In this document: positions 18,245 to 26,850 of the stretch, one piece after another
How the letters are laid out: each line of letters opens with the position of its first letter
Position numbering within the stretch: the stretch's first letter is position 1
From: Actinomadura barringtoniae
Lineage (GTDB): Bacteria > Actinomycetota > Actinomycetes > Streptosporangiales > Streptosporangiaceae
Length of the DNA: 64,000 nt
Assembly: GCF_017573505.1 (NCBI RefSeq)
Contig: NZ_JAGEOJ010000013.1
Coordinates: 186,001-250,000 of the forward strand
Reading direction: 5' to 3'
The notes under the pieces: model-generated
Databases searched by the model: none
The model's input: only the letters and a program-made list of their open reading frames with translations
What the model was told of the DNA's origin: nothing
Made by a program: the position numbers and the translations under genes

Positions 18245-19721
18245 CCAGCGGGAAGAGGATGGTCTCGCGGATGTTCTTACCGGTGAACGCCATGATCATC
18301 CGGTCGATGCCCGCGCCCATGCCGCCCGTCGGGGGCATCGCGTACTCCAGCGCCCGCAGGAAGTCCTCGTCGAGCTGCATCGCCTCGGGGTCGCCGCCCG
18401 CGGCCAGCAGCGACTGCTCGGTCAGCCGCCGGCGCTGCTCGATCGGGTCGACCAGCTCGGAGTAGGCGGTGCCGAGCTCGGTGCCGAACCCGATCAGGTC
18501 CCACTTCTCGGTGAGCAGCGGCTCCTCGCGGTGCTGGCGGGTGAGCGGCGAGGTCTCCAGCGGGTAGTCCATGACGAACGTCGGCTGGACGAGCGTGTGC
18601 TCGATCAGCTCCTCGAAGATCTCCTGAACGACCTTGCCCTGGCCCCACTTGGCGTCCCAGTGGATCTCGCGCGCGTCGGCGTACTTGCGCACGGTCTCCA
18701 GCGGCGTGTGCGGCGTGATCTCCTCGCCGACGGCCTCCGACACCGAGCCGTACAGCGTGATCCGCGGCCACCGCTCCAGCCCGAGGTCGATCTCCTGGCC
18801 CTCGTGCACGACGACGGAGGTGCCGAGCGCGGCGACGACCGCCTGCTGGTACATCCGCTGGGTGAGGTCGGCCATGTCGTTGTAGTCGAGGTAGGTGCCG
18901 TACGCCTCGAGCATCGTGAACTCGGGGTTGTGCGTGGAGTCCGCGCCCTCGTTCCGGAAGTTGCGGTTGATCTCGAAGACCTTCTCGATCCCGCCGACGA
19001 CGAGCCGCTTCAGGTACAGCTCGATCGCGATCCGCAGGTAGAGGTCCATGTCGTAGGCGTTGATGTGGGTCTTGAACGGACGCGCCGCCGCCCCGCCGTG
19101 GATCGGCTGGAGCATCGGGGTCTCGACCTCGAGGTAGCCCTCGTCGTGCCAGAAGTCGCGGACCGCGCGCACGGTGGCGCTGCGGATGTGCGCCATCTTG
19201 CGCGCCTCGTCGTTCACGATCAGGTCGACGTAGCGCTGCCGCACCCGCGCCTCGGGGTCGGTCAGCCCGGCGTGCTTCTCCGGCAGCGGCCGCAGGCACT
19301 TGGAGGTGATCGCGAACGAGTCGGCCATGATCGACAGCTCGCCGCGCCGGGAGGTGATGACCTCGCCCTCGACGCCGATGTGGTCGCCGAGGTCGACCTC
19401 GCGCTTCCAGAACTCCAGCTGCTCCTCGCCGACCTTGGCCAGCGACAGCATGACCTGGAGGTCGCCGCTGCCGTCCCGGATGGTCGCGAAGCAGAGCTTG
19501 CCGGTGTTGCGGACCAGCATGACGCGCCCGGTGACGCCGACCTTGTCGCCGGTCTCGGTGCCCGGCTCCAGCTCGGGATATTTCGCCCGGACCTCGGCGA
19601 TGGTGGTGGTGCGCGGGAAGCTCACCGGGTACGGGTCGATCCCGTTCTCACGCAGCCGGTCGAGCTTCTCCCGGCGCACGCGCATCTGCTCCGGAAGGTC
19701 GTCGTAGGTCTCGTCACTCAC
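18231..19721 (-). CDS. lysS: lysyl-tRNA synthetase, class II
   Basis: A 496-residue LysRS that charges tRNA-Lys. The N-terminal OB fold holds GDKVGVTGRVMLVRNTGKL and FATIRDGSGDLQVML; class II motifs 1-3 follow in VRDFWHDEGYLEVETPML, FEINRNFRNEGADSTHNPEF and PPTGGMGAGIDRMIM. The start is GTG; TAGCCT ends six bases before it, so the message is probably leaderless. In mycobacteria lysS is next to lsr2 and clpC; here about eight kilobases of other genes separate them. Confidence 0.96.
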   Translation of the reverse strand: MSDETYDDLPEQMRVRREKLDRLRENGIDPYPVSFPRTTTIAEVRAKYPELEPGTETGDKVGVTGRVMLVRNTGKLCFATIRDGSGDLQVMLSLAKVGEEQLEFWKREVDLGDHIGVEGEVITSRRGELSIMADSFAITSKCLRPLPEKHAGLTDPEARVRQRYVDLIVNDEARKMAHIRSATVRAVRDFWHDEGYLEVETPMLQPIHGGAAARPFKTHINAYDMDLYLRIAIELYLKRLVVGGIEKVFEINRNFRNEGADSTHNPEFTMLEAYGTYLDYNDMADLTQRMYQQAVVAALGTSVVVHEGQEIDLGLERWPRITLYGSVSEAVGEEITPHTPLETVRKYADAREIHWDAKWGQGKVVQEIFEELIEHTLVQPTFVMDYPLETSPLTRQHREEPLLTEKWDLIGFGTELGTAYSELVDPIEQRRRLTEQSLLAAGGDPEAMQLDEDFLRALEYAMPPTGGMGAGIDRMIMAFTGKNIRETILFPLVKPE

Positions 19722-19845
19722 GACTCAAGGCTATCGACCCCGCCCGATGCCCCGCGAACGACTTCCGGTAACGCGGCGATCATGAATCGCCGAGGGGCGC
19801 GGCGACAAGGACGCCCAGGCGGCGAGGAGACGGGCCGCAGCGAGG

Positions 19846-19887
19846 GATCAGCGTCGGCGGATCAGGGGATCAGCGTCGGCGGATCAG
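19846..19887. repeat. direct repeat at the LysR 3' end
   Basis: GATCAGCGTCGGCGGATCAG occurs twice in tandem, the second copy overlapping the stop codon of the LysR-type gene. It resembles the GATCAG-led units at 16777-16907. Confidence 0.6.
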
Positions 19888-20804
19888 GCGGCGGGGAGGA
19901 CCGGGGGCGGGACCAGGACGGGGCCGAGGTCGCGGGCCAGGGAGCGGGCGACGTTGCGGAACGTCTGGATCGCGGGGCGCAGGTCGTCGCGGCGGCTGAC
20001 CAGGACGCTGTCGTCCCAGGGCGCGTCGACGACCGGGAGGTACTTCACGCCCGGCCAGGGGTGGAAGCGCATGAACGAGTAGAGCGCCGAGCCGACACCG
20101 CGGCCCGCCGCCGCGCTGGTCAGGCATTCCTGCGGGTTGCGGGTGGTGTCCGGGCCGCGCCGCGGCCACTCGCCGCCCCGCGCGTCCATGAAGTACAGGT
20201 AGTTGGTGAACGCCTGGGGCGTGCAGACCGGGACGTTGAGGTACGGGAGGTCGAGCACGTCGGCCAGCGTGACGTGGTCGGCGGCGGCCAGCGGTGAACG
20301 GGCCGAGACGAGCACGATCCGGGGCTCGGTGGTCATGACGTCGGCCACGATCCGCTCGTCGCCGGGCTCGGGCCGTACGAACGCGACGTCGACCTTGCGC
20401 TCCAGCAGGGCGGACACGTGCTCGTCGTAGTTGAGGCCCTCGACCGAGACGCGGGTCTGCGGCCGGGCCCGGTAGAACGCCTGGAGGATGGCGGGGGTCA
20501 GCTCGGCCGAGCCATGGCCCATGATCCCGACCCGCAGGACCGAGTCGTCGCCGCCGAGGTCGGCCACCGCGTCGGTCGCCGCGTTCACCGCCTCGAGCGC
20601 GGCCCGCGCGTGCGGCACGAACCGTTCACCGGCGGCGGTCAGGCGCAGCGGCGAGCGCTCCAGGAGCTGGACGCCGAGCTCGCGTTCGAGCTGCCGCACG
20701 TGCCCGGTCACCGCGGGCGGCGACAGGAACAGCCGCGCGGCCGCGCGGGCGAACTGGCCCTCCTCCACGACGGCCAGGAACGAGGCCAGCTGACGTAGCT
20801 CCAT
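19884..20804 (-). CDS. LysR-family transcriptional regulator
   Basis: A 306-residue regulator. The HTH is in residues 1-60 (MELRQLASFLAVVEEGQFAR, then LFLSPPAVTGHVRQLERELG). The co-inducer domain starts near VLRVGIMG and contains SVEGLNYDEHVSALLERKVD and ADVLDLPYLNVPV. Divergent from an MFS exporter with 100 bases between starts, the classical layout for control of the neighbour. Start at MELRQL is preferred; a GTG three codons upstream is possible. TACCGT and GAAGGAC precede the ATG, so both a leaderless start and a close ribosome site are compatible. Confidence 0.9.
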   Translation of the reverse strand: MELRQLASFLAVVEEGQFARAAARLFLSPPAVTGHVRQLERELGVQLLERSPLRLTAAGERFVPHARAALEAVNAATDAVADLGGDDSVLRVGIMGHGSAELTPAILQAFYRARPQTRVSVEGLNYDEHVSALLERKVDVAFVRPEPGDERIVADVMTTEPRIVLVSARSPLAAADHVTLADVLDLPYLNVPVCTPQAFTNYLYFMDARGGEWPRRGPDTTRNPQECLTSAAAGRGVGSALYSFMRFHPWPGVKYLPVVDAPWDDSVLVSRRDDLRPAIQTFRNVARSLARDLGPVLVPPPVLPAA

Positions 20805-20847
20805 GTCCTTCACGGTATCCGCCCGATATTCCGCCTTCACCCCGGGA

Positions 20848-20862
20848 TTCACGATTCCTGAA
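20848..20862. promoter_or_regulatory. LysR box in the LysR/MFS divergent region
   Basis: TTCACGATTCCTGAA has the T-N11-A core and inverted arms (TTCA/TGAA) expected of LysR-type operators. It lies 43 bases upstream of both starts, centred between the two promoters. Confidence 0.5.
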
Positions 20863-20904
20863 GCGACCGCCGCGTCCGGACGTGCAGGGGCTAAACCGGT
20901 TGGC

Positions 20905-22083
20905 ATGGTTACGGCCGTTCGCCCCGCAAGCACCCCCGCCCGCTCCCGCGTCGCCGACTGGCGCCCCGTCGCGCTGATCATGTTCGGCGTCGGCTGGGGC
21001 GCCAACCAGTTCGGTTCCCTGCTCGGGCTCTACACGCACCGCCTCCACCTGGGCGAAGGCAGCGTTCAGGCCATGTTCGGGATCTACGCGCTCGGGCTCG
21101 TCCCGGGCCTCGCGCTCGGCGGCCCGGCCTCGGACCGCTACGGCAGGCGGCGCCTCGCGCTCCCCTTCGCCGCCTGTTCGGCACTGGTCACGATGGTCCT
21201 GATGGCGGGCGCCGCCGAGCCCGCGCTGCTGTACGCAGGCCGGTTCCTGGCGGGCATCGTCACGGGCGCCGTCCTGGCCGCCGGAACGGCCTGGGTCAAG
21301 GAGCTCTCGCCCGCCGCCGGGACACGCCTCACGGCCCTGGCCGTGTCGGCCGGCTTCGGGGCGGGCCCGCTCACCGCCGCTCTGGTCGCCCAGTGGAGCC
21401 CCGATCCGCTGGTCACCGCGTACCTCCCCCACCTGGTGATCATGGCGATCGCGGTCCCGCTCGCCTTCCGCGTCATCGAGACCCGCCCCGCCGCGGCGAA
21501 CGCGGGCGGCGGCCGGAGAGGGTTCCGGCTGGCCGGGGTGCGGCGGCCCGGGTTCCGGCGGTGGGTGCTGCCGGTGGCGACGTGGGTGTTCGCGGCGCCG
21601 GTCTGCGCGTTCACGCTGCTTCCGGCGCAGGTGCCGGTCCATCACCTGCCCACCGCGTACGCGGGCCTCATGACCGCGCTGACGCTGGCCGCCGGAATGG
21701 CGGCCCAGCCGGTGGCGCGGCGGCTGGAGACCCGGCACCCGCGGCTGCTCGCCCGCGTGGGGATGGCCGGCACCGGCGCCGGACTCCTCCTGGCCGCGCT
21801 GATGGTCCAGCTGGGACAGCCGGTCCTGAACGCGGCCGTGGCGATCCTGCTCGGCGCCTCGTACGGCCTCCTGCTCACCTACAGCCTCGGCGAGGTGGCG
21901 CGGATGGCCGAGCCGGGCGAGCTGGCGGGCCTCACCGCGATGGCGTACGCGCTGGTGTACGCCGGGATGTTCGCCCCGGTGATCATGACCGAGCTGGGCA
22001 GGCTCGTGAGCATCCCGATCCTGCTCACCGCCGCCGCCGGTCTGGCCCTGGCGTCGCTGGCGCTGGTCAGCAGGAGCGATTGA
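20905..22083 (+). CDS. major facilitator superfamily exporter
   Basis: A 392-residue transporter with about 12 predicted membrane helices. The MFS loop 2-3 motif appears as GGPASDRYGRRRLALPFA. Helix 4-5 contains AGIVTGAVLAAGTAWVKEL. A basic cytoplasmic loop (RRGFRLAGVRRPGFRR) divides the two halves. Start at MVTAVRP: the longer frame to 20803 would overlap the LysR gene and put polar sequence in front. The partner LysR gene probably controls it. Substrate unknown; drug-proton antiport is the common role. Confidence 0.85.
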   Translation: MVTAVRPASTPARSRVADWRPVALIMFGVGWGANQFGSLLGLYTHRLHLGEGSVQAMFGIYALGLVPGLALGGPASDRYGRRRLALPFAACSALVTMVLMAGAAEPALLYAGRFLAGIVTGAVLAAGTAWVKELSPAAGTRLTALAVSAGFGAGPLTAALVAQWSPDPLVTAYLPHLVIMAIAVPLAFRVIETRPAAANAGGGRRGFRLAGVRRPGFRRWVLPVATWVFAAPVCAFTLLPAQVPVHHLPTAYAGLMTALTLAAGMAAQPVARRLETRHPRLLARVGMAGTGAGLLLAALMVQLGQPVLNAAVAILLGASYGLLLTYSLGEVARMAEPGELAGLTAMAYALVYAGMFAPVIMTELGRLVSIPILLTAAAGLALASLALVSRSD

Positions 22084-22156
22084 GGGACTTAGGGCCCGAA
22101 GCTCTCGGGACCTCCGCCCGAAGCCGCAGAGCTTCCCCTGGGACACGCTGGGTGAC

Positions 22157-22894
22157 ATGGGACTCACGGGGAAGGACGCCACCGCCACGCTGGTCACGGC
22201 GGTGAGCGCGGGCCTGTACGCGGCGTACGCGCGGGGAACGGACCTGCCGCTGATCGATGGGGCGCGCGGCACGGCCGCCGTGCTTCTCATCGTCGGCGTG
22301 TTCGGGGGCTGCGCGATGGGGCGGACGGCCGGGCAGGACGAACGGATGCCCGGCTACACCGCCGTCATGTGCCTGCTCGGCGTCACCTCTTTGGTGGCCG
22401 CCGTGGCGGGGCTGTTCACCGGGAACGGGACGGCCGTCGGCGCCCTGTTCGCCACGATCGCCGTGATGTGGCTGCTCGCCACGGTCCGGCACGCCTTCCT
22501 GCCCCGCCCAGCACTGGTCGTCGGCAACGCACCCGTCCACCGCGACGTGCCGCCGGACCTCCTGGTCGCCGGACGCGGCACAGGCATGGACACGGACGGC
22601 GACACCGGCGCGGACACCCTCCCCGGCATCGGCCGCCCCATCCCCGACCTCGGCACGGCAGAGCTCAGCATCGCCGGCCTCGGCACGGCAGGCTTCAGCG
22701 CGGCGACCGCGACCAACTCGGCGAACGCGGGCGGCGCAGCGGAACTCGACGCCGCCGGCCTCGACGCGACGGCGTTCAAGCACCGGGTGGAGGTGTCGGA
22801 CCTGCGCGGCTACGGAACGAGCAAGCGCCGCGTTCCCGCCACCCGCACTCGACGGAACGACCAGAACGGCCGGAACGGGCTCCCGCCCTGGTGA
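22157..22894 (+). CDS. hypothetical membrane protein with Gly/Asp/Ala-rich tail
   Basis: A 245-residue protein I do not recognise. Four hydrophobic segments occupy the first 115 residues (ATLVTAVSAGLYAAYA, GTAAVLLIVGVFGGCAMG, YTAVMCLLGVTSLVAAVAGL, AVGALFATIAVMWLLA). The second half is soluble, with repeats of LGTAELSIAGLGTAGFSAA type and a basic C-terminus (SKRRVPATRTRRNDQNGR). It begins 73 bases after the MFS stop and converges on coaX. No ribosome site is clear, so the start is uncertain. Confidence 0.6.
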   Translation: MGLTGKDATATLVTAVSAGLYAAYARGTDLPLIDGARGTAAVLLIVGVFGGCAMGRTAGQDERMPGYTAVMCLLGVTSLVAAVAGLFTGNGTAVGALFATIAVMWLLATVRHAFLPRPALVVGNAPVHRDVPPDLLVAGRGTGMDTDGDTGADTLPGIGRPIPDLGTAELSIAGLGTAGFSAATATNSANAGGAAELDAAGLDATAFKHRVEVSDLRGYGTSKRRVPATRTRRNDQNGRNGLPPW

Positions 22895-23006
22895 CCGGCG
22901 CGCCGCGCGGTCGAGACGGCAATCCCCCCCGCCGTCCTGGCGCCCTCCGGCCTCCGCGCGGCGCCGCCTCACCGGCGGCACAGGCCGTTCAGGCGCAGCT
23001 CCCTGG

Positions 23007-23789
23007 TCAGGGGGTGTTGCGCTCGTAGATGAGGCGGAGGCCGACGAGGGTGAGCCAGGGCTCGAACTCGTCGATCGAACGGGCCTCGTCCAGGACCAGC
23101 GGGGCGAGGCCGCCGGTGGCGATCACGGTGACCTCTTCGGGGTCCTCGGTCAGTTCCTCGGTCATGCGCTCGACGATGCCGTCGACCTGGCCCGCGAAGC
23201 CGAAGATGATGCCGGACTGAAGGGCCTCGACGGTGTTCTTGGCGATCACGTTCCGGGGCCGCTGCAGCTCGATCTTGTGGAGCTGGGCGCCGCGTGAGGA
23301 GAGCGCGTCGATGGAGATCTCGATGCCGGGGGCGATCGCGCCGCCGACGTACTCACCCTTGCTCGACACCGCGTCGAACGTGGTGGCGGTGCCGAAGTCG
23401 ACCACGATCGCGGGGCCGCCGTGCAGGTGCACGGCGGCCAGCGCGTTGACGATGCGGTCGGCCCCGACCTCCTTGGGGTTGTCCATCCGGACGGGCACCC
23501 CGGTCTTCACCCCGGGCTCGACGATCACCGCGGGAACGTCGCCGTAGTAGCGGCGGCACATCTCGCGCATCTCGTGCAGAACGGACGGGACGGTCGAGCA
23601 CAGTGCGATGCCGCTGATGTCGGTGTCGGCCAGCAACGGGCTCTGCTGGACGAGCCCCTGCAGGACCACCGCGATCTCGTCGGCGGTACGCCGCGGATCG
23701 GTGTTGATCCTCCAGTGCTCGATCACCTCCTCGCCCTCGAACAGGCCGAGGACGGTGTTGGTGTTACCGACGTCGATCGTGAGCAGCAT
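23007..23789 (-). CDS. coaX: type III pantothenate kinase CoaX
   Basis: A 260-residue ASKHA-fold kinase that phosphorylates pantothenate in the first step of CoA synthesis and is not feedback-inhibited by CoA. Motifs: the phosphate-1 loop LLTIDVGNTNTVLGLFEG at the N-terminus, the phosphate-2 segment AIVVDFGTATTFDAVSSKGE, the catalytic Asp region DNPKEVGADRIVNALAA, and PGIEISIDALSSRGAQL. The gene starts 14 bases after nadC and ends the nadB-nadC-coaX operon. Confidence 0.94.
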   Translation of the reverse strand: MLLTIDVGNTNTVLGLFEGEEVIEHWRINTDPRRTADEIAVVLQGLVQQSPLLADTDISGIALCSTVPSVLHEMREMCRRYYGDVPAVIVEPGVKTGVPVRMDNPKEVGADRIVNALAAVHLHGGPAIVVDFGTATTFDAVSSKGEYVGGAIAPGIEISIDALSSRGAQLHKIELQRPRNVIAKNTVEALQSGIIFGFAGQVDGIVERMTEELTEDPEEVTVIATGGLAPLVLDEARSIDEFEPWLTLVGLRLIYERNTP

Positions 23790-23803
23790 TCGGTCCCCGC
23801 TGG

Positions 23804-24661
23804 TCAGGAGAAGTCAAGGCCGATGTCCAAAACGCGCGCCGAGTGCGTCAGCGCACCTACTGAAAGGTAGTCGACGCCGGTCACGGCGACGTCTCGGGCC
23901 CTGGCCAAAGCGAGACCGCCGCTGGCCTCAAGCTCGGCGCGGCCCGCGACAAGCCTTACGGCATCGGCCATCTCGGCGTCCGACATGTTGTCCAGCAAGA
24001 TCGACTCGGCGCCGACCGCGAGCGCCTCCTCGACCTGGGCCAGGGTGTCGCACTCCACCTGAACGTGCAGCGCCGGATACACCCGCCGGATCGCCTCGTA
24101 GGCTTTGGTGACCGACCCGGCAGCGGCCACGTGGTTGTCCTTAATCAGGGCCGAGTCATGAAGGCCCATGCGGTGGTTGACCCCGCCGCCGGACCGTACG
24201 GCGTACTTCTGCAGGGCCCGCAGGCCGGGCAGCGTCTTGCGGCTGTCGCGGACCTTGGCGTTGGTGCCCTCCATGGCGTCCATCCACTGGCGGGTCGCGG
24301 TCGCGATGCCCGACAGGTGGGTCATGAAGTTGAGCGCGATCCGCTCGGCGCGCAGCACGGCCCGCGTCGGCCCGTTCACCGTGATCAGCACCTGGCCGGC
24401 CGTGACCCGGTCGCCGTCGGCGGCCTTGGCGGCGTAAGCGATGCCGAGCTCCTCGAAGACGACCTCGGCCACCGGGATGCCCGCGACCACGCCGTCCTCA
24501 CGCGCGGTGAAGTCCCCGCTCGCCACGTCGTCCGGTGCGAAGATCGGCGTGCTGGTCACGTCGACCTCGCCGTCCTCGGCCAGTGCGACCCGGACCAGGT
24601 TTTCCACAGCCTGTGGATCGAGTCCGGCGGCGGTCAGCCGCTCCTGCAGTTCCGGCGTCAT
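23804..24661 (-). CDS. nadC: quinolinate phosphoribosyltransferase (nicotinate-nucleotide pyrophosphorylase) NadC
   Basis: A 285-residue enzyme that turns quinolinate and PRPP into nicotinate mononucleotide. Visible features: DVTSTPIF near the N-terminus, NFMTHLSGIATATRQW, the substrate-binding RDSRKTLPGLRALQKYAVRS, GGVNHRMGL with HDSALIKDNH, and VECDTLAQVEEAL. The ATG overlaps the nadB stop by four bases (ATGA), so the pair is translationally coupled. Confidence 0.95.
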   Translation of the reverse strand: MTPELQERLTAAGLDPQAVENLVRVALAEDGEVDVTSTPIFAPDDVASGDFTAREDGVVAGIPVAEVVFEELGIAYAAKAADGDRVTAGQVLITVNGPTRAVLRAERIALNFMTHLSGIATATRQWMDAMEGTNAKVRDSRKTLPGLRALQKYAVRSGGGVNHRMGLHDSALIKDNHVAAAGSVTKAYEAIRRVYPALHVQVECDTLAQVEEALAVGAESILLDNMSDAEMADAVRLVAGRAELEASGGLALARARDVAVTGVDYLSVGALTHSARVLDIGLDFS

Positions 24662-26283
24662 GCCAGCTCCTCGTAGGTGGTGGTGTACGTACCGTCGGCC
24701 ATGCGGCCGACCAGGTGACCGCGCCAGCGGGCGTCGTCCCGTTCCGGGAAGTCCTCCCGCCAGTGGCTCCCCCGCGTCTCCTCGCGCCGCCGCGCCGCCG
24801 CCACGATCGCACTGGCGACCGTGTGGAGATTGGTGACCTCCCAAGCCTCCACCCCCGGCGCCACGCTCACACTGCCAAGGGCGCTCAGGGCCTGGTCGGC
24901 GGCGGCCAGACCCTCGGCCGAGCGCAGGACGCTGACCTGGCTGGTCATGATGTGCTGGATCTCCGTACGCAGGGCGGGGTCCAGGAGCCCGCCGACGGGC
25001 GTGGCCTGCGGCACGACGGCACTGGACGGCCCGGCCACGGCCAGATCGCCGGGGATGGCCTCGGCGATGCGACCGGCGAAGACCAGGCCCTCCAGCAGGG
25101 AGTTGGAGGCGAGCCGGTTGGCGCCGTGCACTCCCGTGCAGGCGACCTCGCCGCACGCGTACAGGCCGGGGACGCTCGTACGGCCGTACAGGTCGGTGCG
25201 GACGCCGCCGCTCGCGTAGTGGGCGGCCGGAACGATCGGGATCGGCTCGGTGACCGGGTCGATGCCGTGGTGGCGGCAGGCGGCCATGATGGTCGGGAAG
25301 CGGCGTTCCCACGTCCGTTCGCCCAAGTGGCGGCCGTCCAGGAACATGCAGGACTCGCCGGTCTCCAGCATCCGGTTCATGATGCCCTTGGCGACCACGT
25401 CGCGCGGGGCAAGCTCGGCCAGCTCGTGCCGGCCGACCATGAACCGCTCGCCGTCGTGGTCGATCACGTAGGCGCCCTCGCCGCGTACCGCCTCGGAGAT
25501 CAGCGGCTGCTGCCCGCGCGCGCCGTCGCCCAGCCACAGCACGGTCGGGTGGAACTGGACGAACTCCAGGTCGGCGACCTCCGCACCGGCGCGCAGCGCG
25601 AGCGCTACGCCGTCGCCGGTCGAGACGCCGGGATTGGTGGTGGCCGAGAAGACCTGGCCGAGGCCGCCGGTGGCCAGGACGACCACGCGGGCCCGTACGG
25701 CGCCGACGCCGCCGGGCTGGCCCTCGCCCATGACGTGCAGCGTGACGCCCGCGGCGCGCCCGTTCTCGTCCTTCAGCAGGTCGATGACCAGGGCGTGCTC
25801 GATGACCTGGACGTCGGCGTCCTTGAGCGCGGCCAGCAGCGCCCGGCTGATCTCGGCCCCGGAGGCGTCGCCGCCGGCGTGCGCGATGCGGAGCCGGTGG
25901 TGGCCGCCCTCGCGGGTCAGGTCCAGCTCGCCATCGGCCGTACGGTCGAACTCGGTGCCCAGCGCGATCAGCCGCCGTACGGCGTCCGGCCCCTCGGTGA
26001 CCAGCGTGCGGACCGCGTCCTCGGAGCAGATGCCGACCCCGGCGACGAGCGTGTCGGCCAGGTGCTCGTCCGGGGAGTCGTCGGGGGCGAGGGCCGCGGC
26101 GATGCCGCCCTGGGCCCAGCGGGTGGAGCCCTCGTCGAGAAGCGCCTTGGTGACGAGCAGCACCCGGCCGTGGTCGCGGCAGCGGAGCGCCGTCACGAGG
26201 CCCGCGATGCCGGATCCGATCACGACGATGTCGGTGTCACGGGTCCAGCCGGGCTCGGGGGCGGCCAGCAGTTGAGGGGTCAT
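24658..26283 (-). CDS. nadB: L-aspartate oxidase NadB
   Basis: A 541-residue flavoprotein that oxidises L-aspartate to iminoaspartate for NAD synthesis. The FAD dinucleotide fold is DIVVIGSGIAGLVTALRC, followed by KALLDEGSTRWAQGGIAA. The active-site region reads EFVQFHPT, and ISEAVRGEGAYVID, VPAAHYASGGVRTDLYGRT and GVHGANRLASNSLLEGLVF are all in place. nadA (quinolinate synthase) is not in this window. A candidate operator lies upstream on the promoter. Confidence 0.95.
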   Translation of the reverse strand: MTPQLLAAPEPGWTRDTDIVVIGSGIAGLVTALRCRDHGRVLLVTKALLDEGSTRWAQGGIAAALAPDDSPDEHLADTLVAGVGICSEDAVRTLVTEGPDAVRRLIALGTEFDRTADGELDLTREGGHHRLRIAHAGGDASGAEISRALLAALKDADVQVIEHALVIDLLKDENGRAAGVTLHVMGEGQPGGVGAVRARVVVLATGGLGQVFSATTNPGVSTGDGVALALRAGAEVADLEFVQFHPTVLWLGDGARGQQPLISEAVRGEGAYVIDHDGERFMVGRHELAELAPRDVVAKGIMNRMLETGESCMFLDGRHLGERTWERRFPTIMAACRHHGIDPVTEPIPIVPAAHYASGGVRTDLYGRTSVPGLYACGEVACTGVHGANRLASNSLLEGLVFAGRIAEAIPGDLAVAGPSSAVVPQATPVGGLLDPALRTEIQHIMTSQVSVLRSAEGLAAADQALSALGSVSVAPGVEAWEVTNLHTVASAIVAAARRREETRGSHWREDFPERDDARWRGHLVGRMADGTYTTTYEELA

Positions 26284-26292
26284 GTGCCCTCC

Positions 26293-26333
26293 TCCAGGGG
26301 TTTGTTCTCGTCATTGTGACACTAACCCCTGGA
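26293..26333 (-). promoter_or_regulatory. candidate operator on the nadB promoter
   Basis: TCCAGGGGTT (26293-26302) and AACCCCTGGA (26324-26333) form a perfect ten-base inverted repeat around 21 bases. Inside it lies the smaller palindrome GTCATTGTGAC (26310-26320), and on the minus strand TAGTGT (26319-26324) is a likely -10 box. The ribosome site GGAGGAGG precedes the ATG. A regulator of NAD synthesis could act here; which family is not clear. Confidence 0.5.
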
Positions 26334-26364
26334 TCCCTCTGCGACCGGGATCACCCCAAGACAA

Positions 26365-26412
26365 GAAACCGCAGGCCAACGGCCCGAAAACGGGACGAGA
26401 ACCTGCGGTTTC
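26365..26412 (-). terminator. terminator of the pan operon
   Basis: GAAACCGCAGG (26365-26375) pairs with CCTGCGGTTTC (26402-26412), enclosing a small hairpin CCCG-AAAA-CGGG. On the minus strand the stem is followed by TTGTCTTG. It lies 15 bases past the panD stop and separates pan from nad genes. Confidence 0.7.
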
Positions 26413-26427
26413 CTGGCGCGATCAGGG

Positions 26428-26850
26428 TCAGTGCACGGGCACGGAGAAGGCGCTTCGGAGCTGGTCGCTGCCGGGGACGGGCTCGCCCGGGTCGCCGCCC
26501 AGCGAGATGATCTTGTTGTCGCGGTCCACGTGCACCACGCGGGGCTCGAACGCGCGGGCGTCGGCGTCGCTCATCTGCGCGTAGCTGATGATGATCACCA
26601 GGTCGCCGGGCGACACCAGCCGGGCCGCGGCGCCGTTGATGCCGATCACGCCGGAGCCGCGCTCGCCCGCGATCAGATAGGTCTCCAGGCGGGAGCCGTT
26701 GTCGATGTCGACGACGTGCACCTGCTCGCCCGGCAGCAGGTCGGCGGCGTCCATCAGGTCCTGGTCGATCGTCAGCGAGCCCACGTAGTGCAGGTCGGCC
26801 TGCGTCACCGTGGCGCGGTGGATCTTCGACTTGAACATCGTCCGGAACAT
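26428..26850 (-). CDS. panD: aspartate 1-decarboxylase proenzyme PanD
   Basis: A 140-residue pyruvoyl enzyme that makes beta-alanine. The self-cleavage site is Gly24-Ser25 in LHYVGSLTID, where Ser25 becomes the pyruvoyl group. SKIHRATVTQAD, NGSRLETYLI, GINGAAARLV and GDLVIIISYAQM are as expected. The ATG overlaps the panC stop by one base. The tail after about residue 120 is longer than in E. coli and Pro/Gly-rich, as in mycobacterial PanD, where the tail influences pyrazinoic acid susceptibility. Confidence 0.95.
   Translation of the reverse strand: MFRTMFKSKIHRATVTQADLHYVGSLTIDQDLMDAADLLPGEQVHVVDIDNGSRLETYLIAGERGSGVIGINGAAARLVSPGDLVIIISYAQMSDADARAFEPRVVHVDRDNKIISLGGDPGEPVPGSDQLRSAFSVPVH

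Noticed and set aside
26284..26333. Riboswitch or attenuator for nadB
   Set aside because: The inverted repeat includes the -10 box, so it would not be transcribed whole; a DNA operator fits better.
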